Below are positions 26,819 through 35,989 of a stretch of 64,000 nucleotides of DNA, piece by piece. This DNA is from Bradyrhizobium sp. AZCC 2262 (GTDB lineage: Bacteria > Pseudomonadota > Alphaproteobacteria > Rhizobiales > Xanthobacteraceae), in the NCBI RefSeq assembly GCF_036924535.1, contig NZ_JAZHRT010000001.1, forward strand, positions 1,984,001-2,048,000, in the 5' to 3' direction. Within the stretch, counting starts at the first letter, position 1, and each line of letters opens with the position of its first letter. The notes beneath the pieces are model-generated. The model did not search any database and was not told the DNA's origin. It saw only the letters and a list, made by a program, of their open reading frames with translations. Position numbers and translations under genes: made by a program.

Positions 26819-28333
26819 ATGGCCGTCAGAAGACCCACTCTCGATCAATTGCGTAGCGTCGCCGAAGGTCTCGGAATGCGTATGGGCGATGAAGAGCTGA
26901 AGTCCTACGACGCGCTGATGCAGGCGAATTACGCGGCCTATGAGGCGGTGGACGCCATGCCGGACTACATTCCGGAGGTGAAGTATCCGCGCACGCCGGG
27001 CTATCATCCGGTCGGCGAAGAGAACAAATACAACGCCTGGTACGTCAAGACGACGATCAAGGGGGCGGCCAGCGGCAAGCTCGCCGGCAAGACGATCGCG
27101 CTGAAGGACAATATCTGTCTCGCCGGCGTGCCGATGATGAACGGGGCGTCGACGCTCGAAGGCTATATTCCCAACATGGATGCGACGATCGTGACCCGCA
27201 TCCTCGATGCCGGCGGCACCATCGCGGGCAAGGTCCACTGTGAATATTTCTGCTTCTCCGGCGGCAGCCACACCGGCGCCAAGGGGCCGGTGCATAACCC
27301 CTACAAGATGGGGTACTCGGCCGGCGGGTCGTCTTCAGGCAGCGGCGTGGTGGTCGCAACCGGCGAGGTCGACATGGCGATCGGCGGCGATCAGGGCGGC
27401 TCGATCCGCATGCCCGGTTCGTTTTGCGGTCTCTACGGTATGAAGGGAACGCACGGTCTTGTTCCCTATACCGGCATCATGCCGATCGAGATCACGCTCG
27501 ACCATACCGGGCCGATGACCCGCACCGTTCACGATAACGCATTGCTGCTCGAAGTGCTCGCCGGCGCCGATGGTCTCGACCCCCGGCAATATGCGCCGAA
27601 GACAGCCAATTACACGGAGGCGATGGCGGGTGGCGTCAAAGGTCTGCGCATCGGCATCGTCAAGGAAGGTTTTGGGCTGCCCAATTCCGAGCGCGACGTC
27701 GATGCCAAGGTCATGGCCGGAGCCGAATTGTTCAGGAAACTCGGCGCTGCCGTCGAGGAAATCTCGGTACCGATGCATCTGGTCGGTCCGGCCATATGGC
27801 TCCCGATCGCAGCGGAAGGTGCGACGGAGTTCATGATGAAGGGCAATGGCATGGGTACCAACTGGCGTGGACTCTACAATGTCGGTCTTCTCGACGCGCA
27901 TTCATCCTGGCGTCATCGCGCCGACGAGCTGTCCGATAGCCTCAAGATCACGATGCTGCTCGGAGAATATTTCACCAAGCACTATCGCGGACACTTCTAC
28001 GCCAAGGCGCAAAATCTGAGCCGCAAGCTGAGGGCCGCTTACGATCAAGCGCTGGCTAAATATGATTTGCTATTGATGCCGACCCTGCCGGTGAAGGCAA
28101 CGCCCATTCCGCCGCCGGACGCGCCGCGCGAACTCTATATTCAGCGAGCGTTCGAGATGGTGCCGAATACGGCGCCGTTCGACGCAACCGGACATCCCGC
28201 CATGACCGTTCCTTGCGGCATGAGCGAGGGATTGCCGATCGGGCTGATGCTGATCGGCAAGCATTTTGACGAGGCGACGATTTACCGGGCCGCCGCGGCG
28301 TTCGAAGGTGCGGGTGACTGGAAGAAGATGTGA
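26819..28333 (+). CDS. Amidase (amidase-signature family), second copy
   Basis: 504 residues with the triad Lys96 (IALKDNI), Ser171 (AGGSSSGSG) and Ser195 (GGDQGGSIR). Numbering is identical to the amidase at 19539, and long stretches such as GVPMMNG, DAGGTIAGK and GDQGGSIR are shared, so the two arose by duplication or share a recent ancestor. The pair flanks the formamidase and transporter genes. Different loop sequences (FSGGSHTGAKGP here, FSGASHTCAGGV in the first) suggest different amide preferences. It is probably the last amide gene of the operon, because a strong hairpin follows. Confidence 0.92.
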   Translation: MAVRRPTLDQLRSVAEGLGMRMGDEELKSYDALMQANYAAYEAVDAMPDYIPEVKYPRTPGYHPVGEENKYNAWYVKTTIKGAASGKLAGKTIALKDNICLAGVPMMNGASTLEGYIPNMDATIVTRILDAGGTIAGKVHCEYFCFSGGSHTGAKGPVHNPYKMGYSAGGSSSGSGVVVATGEVDMAIGGDQGGSIRMPGSFCGLYGMKGTHGLVPYTGIMPIEITLDHTGPMTRTVHDNALLLEVLAGADGLDPRQYAPKTANYTEAMAGGVKGLRIGIVKEGFGLPNSERDVDAKVMAGAELFRKLGAAVEEISVPMHLVGPAIWLPIAAEGATEFMMKGNGMGTNWRGLYNVGLLDAHSSWRHRADELSDSLKITMLLGEYFTKHYRGHFYAKAQNLSRKLRAAYDQALAKYDLLLMPTLPVKATPIPPPDAPRELYIQRAFEMVPNTAPFDATGHPAMTVPCGMSEGLPIGLMLIGKHFDEATIYRAAAAFEGAGDWKKM

Positions 28334-28342
28334 ATTGATCGC

Positions 28343-28369
28343 GGGCGGCCTGCCTCGTGCAGGCCGCCC
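28343..28369 (+). terminator. GC-rich intercistronic hairpin after the second amidase
   Basis: GGGCGGCCTG (28343-28352) and CAGGCCGCCC (28360-28369) form a perfect 10-bp stem with a 7-base loop. No T run follows on the plus strand, so it may act as a partial terminator or mRNA-stabilising hairpin rather than a classical intrinsic terminator. The SDR start lies 21 bp downstream. Confidence 0.45.
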
Positions 28370-28389
28370 ACCAAAAACGGGAGGCGACG

Positions 28390-29145
28390 ATGGATCTCGG
28401 ATTAAAAGGCAAAAGCGCGCTGGTAACCGGGGGAAGCAAGGGCATTGGCCTTGCAATCGCCGAACTATTCGCGGCCGAAGGGGCCAACGTGGCCATATGC
28501 GCACGCAATGCCGAGGAGGTCGGCAAGGTGGTGAAGGCGCTGGCAGGGAAGGGCGTCAAGTCGTGGGGCAAGGCGATCGATGTTGCCGACCCGGCCGCGC
28601 TGAAACAATGGGTGGACGGCGCTGCCGGCGAACTCGGCGGTATCGACACCATCGTCTGCAACGTCAGCGCGCTGGCAGTCGGCGATACCGCCGAGACCTG
28701 GGAGAAGTCGTTTCGCACCGACATGATGCATACCGTGAATTCGGTTGCGGCGGCGATGCCGTATCTCGAAAAGTCGGCCTCTGCCTCGGTGGTCATTGTA
28801 TCGAGTGTTTCGGGTTTCGAGGTCGACTTCGCCGCCGGTTCCTACGGTGCCTTCAAGGCGGCGCTGATCCATTATGCCAAAGGGCTAAGCAACCAGCTCA
28901 TCGGCAAGGGCATCCGCGTCAATGCAGTGTCGCCCGGCAACACTTACTTTGAAGGCGGCATCTGGCAAAACATCGAACGCGGTATGCCTGATCTCTACAA
29001 GACAGCGATGTCGTTGAATCCCACAGGGCGCATGGGAACGGCACAGGAAGTCGCCGCGGGCGTCGTCTTCCTGGCCAGCCCGGTGGCGAGCCGGATCTCC
29101 GGCACCAACCTCATTATCGACGGTGCGTTGACCAAGGCTGTTTAG
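28390..29145 (+). CDS. Short-chain dehydrogenase/reductase
   Basis: 251 residues in the classical SDR layout: cofactor motif TGGSKGIG near residue 14, a structural NVS (NAG-equivalent) motif near 95, a catalytic Ser in VVIVSSVSG, and the YxxxK pair as YGAFK, then PG in VNAVSPGNTY. The enzyme oxidises or reduces an alcohol/ketone with NAD(P)(H). AICARN after the second strand suggests NADP preference. The ribosome site GGGAGG precedes the ATG. It follows the amidase operon, separated by a hairpin, so it may be co-transcribed weakly. Substrate unknown. Confidence 0.9.
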   Translation: MDLGLKGKSALVTGGSKGIGLAIAELFAAEGANVAICARNAEEVGKVVKALAGKGVKSWGKAIDVADPAALKQWVDGAAGELGGIDTIVCNVSALAVGDTAETWEKSFRTDMMHTVNSVAAAMPYLEKSASASVVIVSSVSGFEVDFAAGSYGAFKAALIHYAKGLSNQLIGKGIRVNAVSPGNTYFEGGIWQNIERGMPDLYKTAMSLNPTGRMGTAQEVAAGVVFLASPVASRISGTNLIIDGALTKAV

Positions 29146-29170
29146 TCGGCGAGGTCGCTTGGCTGCTTCG

Positions 29171-30193
29171 TCAGCGCCAGCCGAGGGCGGGAGCAACGTG
29201 GATCAGAATCGCTTCGATCACATGCGCGTTGTAGGCCACGCCCAACTGGTTGGGGACAGTCAAAAGCAAGGTGTCGGCCTCGGCGATGGCTTCGTCCTTC
29301 TTCAGCTGTTCGATGAGGACGTCCGGCTCCGCAGCGTAGCTGCGGCCGAAGATTGCCCGGGTCCGCGGGTCGATGAATCCGATCTGGTCCTCATCCTGGC
29401 GCTCGCTGCCGAAATAGGCGCGGTCGCGATCGTCGACCAGAGCGAAGATGCTGCGGCTGACGGAGACCCGCGGCTCTCGCGCATGGCCAGCCTCCTTCCA
29501 GGCAGCACGGTAGGTGCGGATCTGCGCGGCCTGCTGTATGTGGAAGGCCTCCCCCGTTTCGTCGTTCTTGAGCGTCGAACTCTGCAGGTTCATCCCGACC
29601 TTTGCCGCCCAGACCGCCGTGGCATTCGAGCCGGCACCCCACCAGATCCGCTCGCGCAGGCCTTCGGAATGTGGTTCGAGGCGCAGCAATCCGGGCGGGT
29701 TCGGAAACATGGGTTGCGGATTGGGTTGCGCGAAGCCTTCGCCGCGTAAGAGGTCGAGGAAGACCTCCGCATGACGTCGCCCCATGTCGGCGTCGGTCTG
29801 GCCGTCGGCCGGCTGATAGCCGAAATATCGCCAGCCATCGATTACCTGCTCGGGCGAGCCCCGGCTGATGCCAAGCTGCAGGCGCCCGCCGGCGATGAGA
29901 TCGGCGGCACCGGCGTCCTCGGCCATGTAGAGCGGGTTCTCATAGCGCATGTCGATCACGGCCGTGCCGATCTCTATTCGGCTGGTCTTCGCACCGACCG
30001 CTGCAAGGAGAGGGAAGGGAGAGGCCAGCTGACGGGCGAAGTGATGGACGCGAAAGTACGCGCCGTCCGCACCGAGCTCTTCGGCAGCAACGGCCAGATC
30101 GATGGACTGAAGGAGCGTGTCCGCGCCTGAGCGCGTCTGCGATTGCGACGAGGCCGTCCAATGCCCGAACGAAAGGAACCCGATTTTCTTCAT
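29171..30193 (-). CDS. Luciferase-like monooxygenase (LLM family)
   Basis: 340 residues of the bacterial luciferase-like TIM-barrel family: GADGAYFRVHHFA near residue 45, then IEIGTAVIDMRYENPLYMAE, and GGRLQLGISRGSPEQV. Members use reduced FMN or F420. This one resembles the FMN-type alkanal-monooxygenase-like branch more than the F420 proteins clustered at 47861-61680, but cofactor choice cannot be settled by eye. It is convergent with the SDR gene and stands alone, with 245 bp of gene-free DNA upstream. Confidence 0.85.
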   Translation of the reverse strand: MKKIGFLSFGHWTASSQSQTRSGADTLLQSIDLAVAAEELGADGAYFRVHHFARQLASPFPLLAAVGAKTSRIEIGTAVIDMRYENPLYMAEDAGAADLIAGGRLQLGISRGSPEQVIDGWRYFGYQPADGQTDADMGRRHAEVFLDLLRGEGFAQPNPQPMFPNPPGLLRLEPHSEGLRERIWWGAGSNATAVWAAKVGMNLQSSTLKNDETGEAFHIQQAAQIRTYRAAWKEAGHAREPRVSVSRSIFALVDDRDRAYFGSERQDEDQIGFIDPRTRAIFGRSYAAEPDVLIEQLKKDEAIAEADTLLLTVPNQLGVAYNAHVIEAILIHVAPALGWR

Positions 30194-30438
30194 CCCTGCA
30201 GCCTAACCATGTCCGGATTCATGCCAGTGCAGCGCTCCTGCCAGATATGGTCCAGCGATCAAACATCAGCATCTCATGCTCCCAAGTAGATCTGGATGAT
30301 GAGAAGTCAACCCGCACGCGCGGTTCGGCTGGTTTCAATACGAGGCATTATCATGGTTCACATTGGAACGAACGGGACCGGGCGCAGGGTTGTATCAAGG
30401 TATTAAAGCCGACAATCCGATGGTGGAGTTGTCGTAGA

Positions 30439-32997
30439 TCATGCCTCGTGCAGGGTCGACCGAACGCGTCGCGCCAGATCTGCCAGGCTGAAGGGCTTGT
30501 CGATAATGGAAAACTCGCCCACGGCCTTATTTCGTTGCAGCACTCCGTCCGCGTAGCCCGAGGTGAGCAGGATTTTGATGTCCTTGCGCAGCCGTTTCGC
30601 TTCCCGAGCAAGCTCAATGCCATTCATTCCGTTCGGCATTACGATATCGCTGAATAGAAGTTCAAATGGTTGGTCACTCTGGAGCGTTCGAAGCGCCTCT
30701 GCGCCATTGTTGGCGCAGGAAACATGATACCCGAAGGTGGACAGCATTGCCGACGTGACGTTCAGGAGGTCCTCGTTATCGTCTACTACAAGGACTCTCT
30801 CGGAACCTGTCGGTACGGCTTGTGTCTCGATGGTGTCCTGCTCGGCGTCGGGCTCCTGTGTAGTCGCAGGCAGGTATAGAGCGACCGTAGTGCCTGCTCC
30901 TGGTGCACTCTCGACGGCAATATGCCCTCCGGACTGTCGAACAAAGCCGTACACCATGCTGAGGCCGAGTCCGGTACCCTTGCCAACCTCCTTGGTCGTG
31001 AAGAAGGGTTCAAACACCCGGTCTCGCACCTCGGGAGGCATCCCGCTGCCATTGTCGGCGACAGAGAGCCGAACGTACGGTCCTGGCGAGCACCCGGCGA
31101 CGCTTTCCTCCTCCACGATGTTCTGAGTCTCGATCCGGAGCTCACCTCCATCCGCCATGGCGTCGCGCGCATTCAGGGCGAGGTTAAGGAGAGCCGTCTC
31201 CAACAGCGCCGGATCGACGTGGCAAAACCACAATTCTTCATCTGTCTGCAGCTTGACTTTGCATCCGTCCCCGACGGCTTGGTGGATAAGTCCCTGGAAC
31301 TCGGAAATGAGCTGGTTTGCATTGACCAATTTCGGCTTCAGGGCCTGCCGCCGGGAAAAGGCGAGAAGTTGCGCGGTCAGCTTTGCTCCCCGATCAGCGG
31401 CGCGTCGCGCGGCCGCGGCGCACCGGCGGACCTTGTTGGTACCCGCTGCAGCCTCGATCAATTCGAGGTTCGCGGAGATCACCATAAGCAGGTTATTGAA
31501 GTCGTGCGCGACGCCGCCGGTAAGCTGTCCGACGGACTCCATCTTCTGGCTCTGGTGGAGCTGCTCTTCCATCAGTCGGCGCGCCTCCAGGGCATGCTTG
31601 TGTTCGGTGATATCCCGGAGAAAGACGGCGAGCCCCTGGCTCGAGGGGAACGCGGAGATCGTGTACCACGCCTTGGTACGTGGACAGAGCACTTCCAGGA
31701 AGGTCGGACGCTGCTCGGATGTTGCCTCGCAAATTTGTTTCAAGGCGTCCATGTCGGCGGCGGCTGGAAAGGCTTCCGTAAGGGGCATGCCGATGATGTC
31801 GCGGTCCTGGGCCAGCCGCACCCTGGCTGGTCTGTTGAGATAGCTGACGCGCCAATCCCGATCGATGATGAGCACGCTGTCGGTAGTGCTCTCAAAGATC
31901 ATCGTGATCCGGGCTGCGGCTTCCTCGGCTTTCTCCTTCGCCTCGGACAATTCGTGCTCACGGTGTTCCAGCGCATTGGCCATGGTGTTGAACGCATCGG
32001 CAACCCGTGCGATTTCGGATGTTCCGCGGATGTCTACACGTCGGTCGAATTCACCGAACCGCCACTGATTGGCGGCGTCGACAAGTTGCCCAAGCGGACG
32101 GTGGATAAACCGCTGGGCGCCCAATGATGTCAGGACCAGAACCAGCGCGGTGCTCAGTATGATCTGAAGGATACCGCGCTGCGTGCCGCGTTGGATCTCA
32201 TTGAATGCCCGGGCCTTGTCCAGGCCAAAGCTGACGAGAAGTCCTCCGGAATCATCTTGCAGGGCCGAATGCCCGACGATCCGCTCCACGCCATCGAGAT
32301 CGACAATGTCGGCAGTGTCCCGACGATCAAGGTTTGAATTTTTGTCAGCGACCGTCTTCCGGCCGACAAAGCGGGCGTTGTCAGGATAGCGGGCGAGGTA
32401 CGTGCCGTTGCGATCCACAATGGCAAGCGCAGCCCCAGGCTGCACATTCTGCCGGGCGAGGGAGTCGGCGAGCCAATCCAGGCTGAGAGCGGCTATAACG
32501 ACGCCGCCGAGGCGGGCATCATCGCCGTAGAAAGGCAACGCGAAATGAAGGACGTTACGGCCGGTCTGTCGACCAACCGCGAACACTCCGACTGTAAATT
32601 TACCGGTTCTCAGAACATCGGCGAGATAGGGTCTCCCGGCCGCGGTCGAGGGCCTATGATAGTCGGTCGCGTTGCAGAACGAACTGCCGTTTATGTCGAC
32701 CACGAGAAAGCTGATGAACCCCGGATATCGTTGCTTGATCTTGGCGAGGTAAGCATTGCATCCATCGGCGTTCTTCGCCTTTATCGCTGGAAGCTCCGAC
32801 AGCGCAATCAGGGCCTGATGAATCCCCTGGACGGTCTGCCGTTGCTCTGCGGCGGCGAGTTCAGCCAGGTTGAGAGCCTGGCTCTGCACTTCAATCTGGC
32901 GTGTGCGGCGCAGCTCGAACTCATTGTATGCTTGGATTCCGATCGCAGGCAGCAGCGCGACAGCCACCAGCACAAGTAGCCGTGATAGGAGAGTCAC
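30439..32997 (-). CDS. Hybrid sensor histidine kinase with C-terminal receiver
   Basis: 852 residues. Domains in order: an N-terminal membrane helix, a periplasmic Cache-like sensor (about 30-270), a second helix near 280-300, HAMP, a PAS domain (about 360-470), and a histidine kinase of the GGVAHDFNNLL type with His498. The ATPase domain has N, G1 and G2 boxes (NLALNARDA, VADNGSGMP, GKGTGLGLS) and a receiver with Asp784 (LLFSDIVMP) and the late Lys in IDKPF follows. The layout implies phosphotransfer to its own receiver. No cognate response-regulator gene is adjacent. The signal sensed is unknown; Cache domains often bind small carboxylates or amino acids. Confidence 0.92.
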   Translation of the reverse strand: MTLLSRLLVLVAVALLPAIGIQAYNEFELRRTRQIEVQSQALNLAELAAAEQRQTVQGIHQALIALSELPAIKAKNADGCNAYLAKIKQRYPGFISFLVVDINGSSFCNATDYHRPSTAAGRPYLADVLRTGKFTVGVFAVGRQTGRNVLHFALPFYGDDARLGGVVIAALSLDWLADSLARQNVQPGAALAIVDRNGTYLARYPDNARFVGRKTVADKNSNLDRRDTADIVDLDGVERIVGHSALQDDSGGLLVSFGLDKARAFNEIQRGTQRGILQIILSTALVLVLTSLGAQRFIHRPLGQLVDAANQWRFGEFDRRVDIRGTSEIARVADAFNTMANALEHREHELSEAKEKAEEAAARITMIFESTTDSVLIIDRDWRVSYLNRPARVRLAQDRDIIGMPLTEAFPAAADMDALKQICEATSEQRPTFLEVLCPRTKAWYTISAFPSSQGLAVFLRDITEHKHALEARRLMEEQLHQSQKMESVGQLTGGVAHDFNNLLMVISANLELIEAAAGTNKVRRCAAAARRAADRGAKLTAQLLAFSRRQALKPKLVNANQLISEFQGLIHQAVGDGCKVKLQTDEELWFCHVDPALLETALLNLALNARDAMADGGELRIETQNIVEEESVAGCSPGPYVRLSVADNGSGMPPEVRDRVFEPFFTTKEVGKGTGLGLSMVYGFVRQSGGHIAVESAPGAGTTVALYLPATTQEPDAEQDTIETQAVPTGSERVLVVDDNEDLLNVTSAMLSTFGYHVSCANNGAEALRTLQSDQPFELLFSDIVMPNGMNGIELAREAKRLRKDIKILLTSGYADGVLQRNKAVGEFSIIDKPFSLADLARRVRSTLHEA

Positions 32998-33563
32998 CTC
33001 TCATCGTGCTCCAATCCTGGCGTTCGCATGTGGTGGCAATGATGCTGCCTTGGACGCTGTGGCCAGCGCAAAGATGTTGGTGATGTGCCCACCGTTCAAT
33101 CTGCCCCGAACCGTGATACGCCCGTCGGGCAGGCGCCATGCCGAATTGTTCCGTGTCATGCAAACCTCCGCGCTCCCCCGCCGCAACATCCGAGTGCTGC
33201 GCTACGAATCTGTGTCAATCGAGGGAACCTTGGTTACAACCGTAACACGGCTCGCCACTTCCGTAGTCAGCAGCAGGTCCGATGTGTTATCCGATGCCGT
33301 GTCTCTCTGCCGAGCATCCGCGAGGACGACCATATACATGCTCTGACGCGGGACGCTGCTTTCGAGATAGCGCGATTGCGCTTGAATTGCATGAAGATCA
33401 GCGAGCGTGGAAAACTCGATGAGCCAACTGTGGCGCCTTTCAGCGCTGTATGAGCGCGAGTCATTTGTAGTTGGGGTGTCGGTGGCGTTCTTCGCGAATA
33501 AAGACCGGGTGTCCCGCTCGCATATCGAGCGGGTTTTCATAGCGGCAGGCCAGATAGAATGGA
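32998..33563. other. Gene-poor region between the histidine kinase and the GntR operon
   Basis: These 566 bp contain short open frames on both strands, but none has a convincing start, codon pattern or family motif. The longest on the minus strand (33202-33540) would begin inside a hairpin and is rejected. The hairpin at 33513-33537 is the only clear structure. The histidine-kinase promoter must lie near 33000-33100. Confidence 0.5.
33513..33537 (+). terminator. Hairpin with T run downstream of the GntR gene
   Basis: CCCGCTCG and CGAGCGGG form a perfect 8-bp stem with a 5-base loop, followed on the plus strand by TTTT and preceded by no plus-strand gene. It lies about 27 bp beyond the stop codon of the minus-strand GntR gene, so it may mark the end of that operon even though the T run faces the other way. 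Confidence 0.45.
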
Positions 33564-34373
33564 TTACCCCTTCACGCGGCGCATCGTCATCGAATGACGA
33601 AATCGGGCTGCCGGATGGGTATTGATCGCAACCTGCGCGATCTTGCCGGTTGCGAGCTTATAGGTGCGTTGTACTTCGAGCGCCGTGGCCCCGGCCTTGA
33701 CCTTGAGTCCGCCCGCCAACGCCGGCGAAATCAGCGCCGCGGCAATTTCCTGATGGACCTCGACGATACTTTGGCCGAACAGGTCTTCGATCAGATGGAA
33801 GATGGGGCCGGTGTGACGCTGCAGGAGACGTCCCACCGCAGCAAATTCCCTGTTGATGTAAACCTCGGTCCAGCAGACGGGAAATTCGTTACCGTCGGTG
33901 TGACGAAGGCCGCGGACCGAAAGCCAGTTCTCGCCGCTCGCGATCCCGGTCCGGGATGAAAGCTTGTCGTCGATCTCGATCATCTCAATTGTGTCGATTG
34001 CGAATCGGACGCCGGTCGCAAAGGCGACGAGGTCGTTGATCGACATCACCTCGTGGACGAAGGAGTCGGCCGGACGCGGCGGCACCACGATCGTGCCCGC
34101 TCCCTGCCGCGAAGACACCAGATTGTCTTCGCGCAATCGTCTCAACGCCTCGCGCACGGTGTAGCGGCTGACCGAAAATCGCTCGCACAGCTCCTCTTCG
34201 GTCGGAAGCTGCGAACCGACCGGATGCACGCCGCCGACGATCTCGTCTTTCAGCGCACGTACGACCTGGAGATAAAGCGGGTCGTCGGATTTTACTTCGG
34301 CCGGGGCGCGCGTCTGCGGCCTCGCCTTCGGTGAGTTGGCCTTGCGCGCCCTGGTTTCAGTCTTCGATGCCAT
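33564..34373 (-). CDS. GntR-family regulator, HutC type with UTRA domain
   Basis: 269 residues. A basic N-terminal tail of about 28 residues is followed by a winged helix (PLYLQVVRALKDEIVGGVHP, then PTEEELCERFSVSRYTVREA, about 32-100) and a UTRA effector domain (about 115-260), which usually binds a small carboxylate, sugar or nucleotide. It is the last gene of a minus-strand operon and overlaps the MaoC gene by 17 bp. Two TTGT-N4-ACAA palindromes in the divergent promoter region at 38346-38433 fit operators of the HutC branch, so it probably controls both arms of the acyl-CoA module and therefore itself. Confidence 0.9.
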   Translation of the reverse strand: MASKTETRARKANSPKARPQTRAPAEVKSDDPLYLQVVRALKDEIVGGVHPVGSQLPTEEELCERFSVSRYTVREALRRLREDNLVSSRQGAGTIVVPPRPADSFVHEVMSINDLVAFATGVRFAIDTIEMIEIDDKLSSRTGIASGENWLSVRGLRHTDGNEFPVCWTEVYINREFAAVGRLLQRHTGPIFHLIEDLFGQSIVEVHQEIAAALISPALAGGLKVKAGATALEVQRTYKLATGKIAQVAINTHPAARFRHSMTMRRVKG

Positions 34374-34860
34374 GGCCTCTCTTGGCGATCAGCGCCGTCC
34401 GCTCAAAGCTCATGAACTGGGTGCCATCTCCCTTCTTGCCGATTGTTCGTACGGTGACAAGGCCTTGCCCCGGCCGCGAAGCCGATTCGCGCTTCGCGAG
34501 CACCTCTGATTCGGCGTAGATGGTATCGCCGACGAACACCGGCGCGGTCAGCTTGATGTCGTTCCAGCCGAGATTGCCGATCGCCTTCTGGCTGATGTCG
34601 CTCACGCTCATGCCGACCACCATCGACAGCGTCAGGCAGCTATTGACCAGTGGCTGCTTGAACTCGGATCTGGCCGCGTAGACCTTGTCGAAGTGCAGGG
34701 GGTGGGTATTCATCGTCAGTAGCGTGAACCAGGTGTTGTCGCTCTCGGTGATGGTACGGCCGGGACGGTGCTCATAGACATCGCCAACAGTGAAGTCGTC
34801 ATAATAGCGGCCGAAACTTTCGCGATAGCGCTGGGGACCGATCTGGTCGTGGCCTTGCAT
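34357..34860 (-). CDS. MaoC-family acyl-CoA hydratase/dehydratase
   Basis: 167 residues, a single hot-dog domain. The hydratase motif region reads TLLTMNTHPLHFD: the His of the usual D-x-N-P-x-H motif is kept, but the position of the catalytic Asp is Asn here. Typical members add water to 2-enoyl-CoA. A single-domain protein would act as a dimer. The ATG at 34860 follows the CoA-transferase stop codon directly, and the gene sits in an operon with acyl-CoA dehydrogenase and CoA-transferases. It is therefore the probable hydration step, unless the substitution means a changed activity. Confidence 0.85.
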   Translation of the reverse strand: MQGHDQIGPQRYRESFGRYYDDFTVGDVYEHRPGRTITESDNTWFTLLTMNTHPLHFDKVYAARSEFKQPLVNSCLTLSMVVGMSVSDISQKAIGNLGWNDIKLTAPVFVGDTIYAESEVLAKRESASRPGQGLVTVRTIGKKGDGTQFMSFERTALIAKRGHGIED

Positions 34861-34864
34861 GTCG

Positions 34865-35989
34865 TCACTCCGAAGCTGGGGCAATCTTCAAAAACTGGGT
34901 GGTATGTTCGCCAAGGGCCGGTTCGTGCAGGTTCGGGCGGGCCGGCTCCTGGCTGAAGCGGATGGGAGGGCTGATATGGCGGCGGTCCAGCCCGTCGCGC
35001 TGGATCATCCCGCGGGCAAGCAGGTTCGGGTGCGCAAGTGCTTCGGGGAGCGTGTTGACGCAGCCGTAGCAGACATCGAGCGCCGCAAGGTAGGCGTTCC
35101 ACTCGGCGAGCGGCTTCTTGCGAAATTCGCCCTTGAGGAAGTCCATGACCGGGTGCTGGTGCGGGCCCGGCCCGCGCAGGCACAATTCGGCGAGGTCCGG
35201 GCGGCCAAAGGCGCCGAGCAGGTTATGAATGAATTTCGGCTCTTGACCGGCGAGGACGAGGTAGCGGCCGTCCTGCGTCTCGTAAGAACGGTAGAACGCC
35301 GCGCCTCCGGTGGTTCGCTCATGCGCCGGAACCGGTTGACGGTTTTCAGCGAATGCCGGTCCAAGAATATTCAGCATACCGCCGACCATGGCGTCATGCA
35401 TGCTGATGTCGATGTGGTCGCCGAGCCCGGTCCGCTCGCGCCGCAGTAGCGCCATCAGGACGCCGGACAATCCTTGAAGCCCGGCAAGAACGTCGGCGGC
35501 GGGAATGCCAGGCATGGCCGGCTTGCCGTCGTTGCCCAACGTCATGCTGAGCAGCCCGCTTTCGGCTTCGAGCGCGAGATCATGCGCCGGACGGCCGCGC
35601 AACTCGCCGTCCTGTCCGAAGGCGCTGATCGAGCAGTAGACGATGCGGGGATTGCGTGCCCGCACGGCCTCATATCCGACGCCGAGCCGGTCGACGGCGC
35701 CCGGGCGAAACGATTCCACGAATACGTCGGCGGTCTCGCAAAGTGCGAGAAGGGTGTCGCGCTGGACGTTGTCCTTGAGGTCCAGCACCACGCTTTTCTT
35801 GCCCCGATTGAGATTGCGGAAGAAAACCGTGCTCGGTCCATCGGAAAGCCCGATGTGCCGGCCGGGATCGCCTTCGCCGGGCGCCTCGATCTTGATCACC
35901 TCGGCGCCGTGATCAGCCATCGCGAGGGTCAGATACGGACCCGGCAGAAACACCGAGAGATCGATGACGCGGATGCCCTCGAGCTTCAT
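34865..35989 (-). CDS. Family III CoA-transferase (CaiB/BaiF)
   Basis: 374 residues. The fold markers are IRVIDLSVFLPGPYLTLAMA at the start, GAEVIKIEAP, and the catalytic Asp in IPAADVLAGLQG. The enzyme moves CoA from a donor such as succinyl-CoA to a free carboxylic acid, in the cytoplasm. The start overlaps the stop codon of the upstream, frameshifted CoA-transferase gene by 4 bp. It is followed at once by the MaoC gene. In this operon it probably activates the acid brought in by the ABC importer encoded on the other arm. Acid identity unknown. Confidence 0.9.
   Translation of the reverse strand: MKLEGIRVIDLSVFLPGPYLTLAMADHGAEVIKIEAPGEGDPGRHIGLSDGPSTVFFRNLNRGKKSVVLDLKDNVQRDTLLALCETADVFVESFRPGAVDRLGVGYEAVRARNPRIVYCSISAFGQDGELRGRPAHDLALEAESGLLSMTLGNDGKPAMPGIPAADVLAGLQGLSGVLMALLRRERTGLGDHIDISMHDAMVGGMLNILGPAFAENRQPVPAHERTTGGAAFYRSYETQDGRYLVLAGQEPKFIHNLLGAFGRPDLAELCLRGPGPHQHPVMDFLKGEFRKKPLAEWNAYLAALDVCYGCVNTLPEALAHPNLLARGMIQRDGLDRRHISPPIRFSQEPARPNLHEPALGEHTTQFLKIAPASE

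Noticed and set aside
33202..33540. Minus-strand open frame of 112 codons before the histidine-kinase region
   Set aside because: It starts inside an 8-bp hairpin, has no ribosome site and a composition unlike the neighbouring proteins.
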